Assembly (NCBI RefSeq): GCF_007830335.1
Contig: NZ_VLKU01000008.1
Span: 124,001 to 188,000 of the forward strand
Reading direction: 5' to 3'
DNA length: 64,000 nt
DNA from: Paracoccus sulfuroxidans
GTDB taxonomy: Bacteria > Pseudomonadota > Alphaproteobacteria > Rhodobacterales > Rhodobacteraceae
Below the pieces are notes generated by a model, which was not told the DNA's origin, made no database searches, and saw nothing but the letters and a program-made list of their open reading frames with translations. This document shows, piece by piece, positions 63,581 to 64,000 of the stretch (its first letter is position 1; each line of letters starts with the position of its first letter). Position numbers and translations under genes: made by a program.

Positions 63581-63825
63581 GCGCCACCTCCGATCCGCAG
63601 CCCGCGATAGGCGAACGAGCGGGCAAAAATAAAGCGCGTGTCTGACACGCGCTTGCTGGATTGCGTCGAAACGCCGAAAATATGCTTGCTACTCGGCAGT
63701 CGTTGATGCCGCTTGGCCTCACCGCCCGCATCGGCCTGACTGCTCTCAAGCATAGGCACAGCCTGCGGCCCCGCGACCGGGCCGCGCCCTCCAGACATTC
63801 GAGATTTACTTTCCTGATCTGGCAT
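63577..63825 (-). CDS. Doubtful 82-codon ORF upstream of the HNH gene
   Basis: Its TGA overlaps the HNH start as ATGA, suggesting coupling, but the first third uses A/T-ending codons unlike neighbours and the strong hairpin at 63632-63654 lies inside it. No recognisable domain. More likely a leader than a gene. Confidence 0.2.
   Translation of the reverse strand: MPDQESKSRMSGGRGPVAGPQAVPMLESSQADAGGEAKRHQRLPSSKHIFGVSTQSSKRVSDTRFIFARSFAYRGLRIGGGA
63622..63654 (-). terminator. Terminator-like hairpin with U-tract in the HNH leader
   Basis: AAGCGCGTGT-CAG-ACACGCGCTT (minus strand, 10-bp stem, 3-nt loop) followed by TATTTTTGCC. This is a strong intrinsic terminator on the minus strand, ending 42 nt before the HNH ATG. 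Confidence 0.78.
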
Positions 63826-64000
63826 TCATGTCAGCCCGCTACCCTAGGGAACCGTCAGAACCTGCCTGCAAACTATATATCGCGACGAAGGCCTGACAAG
63901 TCCCCGAATATATGTTGCGGCCAGAGGTATCCCGGTGCGGTGACAACAGCATGACAGCGCGCGATTTTCGCAAGCTCCTCAGGGTGTCGCGAATTTCAGC
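63655..64000. other. Right-end region without a confident gene
   Basis: 346 bp. Apart from the doubtful ORF at 63577-63825, no gene is supported. An open frame from ATG 63951 to the window edge (MTARDFRKLLRVSRIS) has no clear ribosome site and may be the start of a truncated gene. A minus-strand transcript feeding the terminator at 63622-63654 would have to start here. Confidence 0.4.

Noticed and set aside
63622-64000. Possible tmRNA, 6S RNA or tRNA before the HNH gene
   Set aside because: I found no tRNA-like acceptor, tag-peptide reading frame or 6S-like bubble structure; only the terminator is supported.
1-64000. CRISPR arrays, prophage, transposons or integrons
   Set aside because: No regularly spaced direct repeats, transposase, integrase or phage structural genes were seen; the closest are REP-like hairpins.

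Overview
This 64 kb, GC-rich window is chromosomal DNA of an alphaproteobacterium of the Rhodobacteraceae, most likely a Paracoccus. The evidence is a cbb3 oxidase cluster (ccoNOQP-ccoGHIS) next to universal stress, fnrP and hemN genes, a complete quinohemoprotein amine dehydrogenase (qhp) gene cluster, the order rpmF-plsX-fabH-ihfA-merR, and a SAM/SAH riboswitch of the Rhodobacterales type before metK. I saw no insertion sequence, prophage or CRISPR array. Genes are dense and most intergenic spaces are under 250 bp.

Layout. 0-6.6 kb: YbaK-like deacylase, a small unknown protein, hemF, a small lipoprotein, an atypical SDR, an RsmC-like methyltransferase, clpS and a DacF-type carboxypeptidase with a SPOR domain. 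6.6-18.2 kb: micro-aerobic respiration block with ccoS, ccoI, ccoH, ccoG, ccoP, ccoQ, ccoO, ccoN, a tandem universal stress protein, fnrP and hemN. Three FNR boxes lie before ccoG, before ccoN and between fnrP and hemN. 18.2-25.4 kb: polA, a zf-CHCC protein, an orphan ABC ATPase, a HIT protein, and a divergent GT14 glycosyltransferase/sulfotransferase pair. 25.4-32.5 kb: rpmF-plsX-fabH, a C4 zinc-finger protein, ihfA, a MerR regulator, tRNA-Pro(GGG), a long dCTP deaminase, and an RTX calcium-binding protein. 32.2-38 kb: argS, SPOR protein, nagZ, scpA, scpB and a small protein, all transcribed leftwards. 38.4-50.2 kb: DEAD-box helicase, lnt, metK behind a SAM/SAH riboswitch, J-domain protein, BolA, glpX, recJ, tRNA-Glu(TTC), an L,D-transpeptidase, a Bcr/CflA-type MFS pump and DUF1489.

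50.2-63 kb is a primary-amine utilisation island. qhpA-qhpD-qhpC-qhpB-qhpE-qhpF run leftwards, qhpG is divergent, and the AraC-type regulator qhpR, an aldehyde dehydrogenase and an acyl-CoA synthetase lie beyond. Together they would turn an amine such as n-butylamine into aldehyde, acid and acyl-CoA. They also make the cysteine tryptophylquinone (CTQ) gamma subunit: radical-SAM crosslinking by QhpD, Trp oxygenation by QhpG, leader cleavage by QhpE and export by QhpF. A 16-bp motif occurs as an inverted pair between qhpA and qhpG and again between the aldehyde dehydrogenase gene and qhpR. I propose it as the QhpR operator, tying the downstream catabolic genes to the same regulon. The window ends with an HNH endonuclease gene preceded by a terminator-like hairpin.
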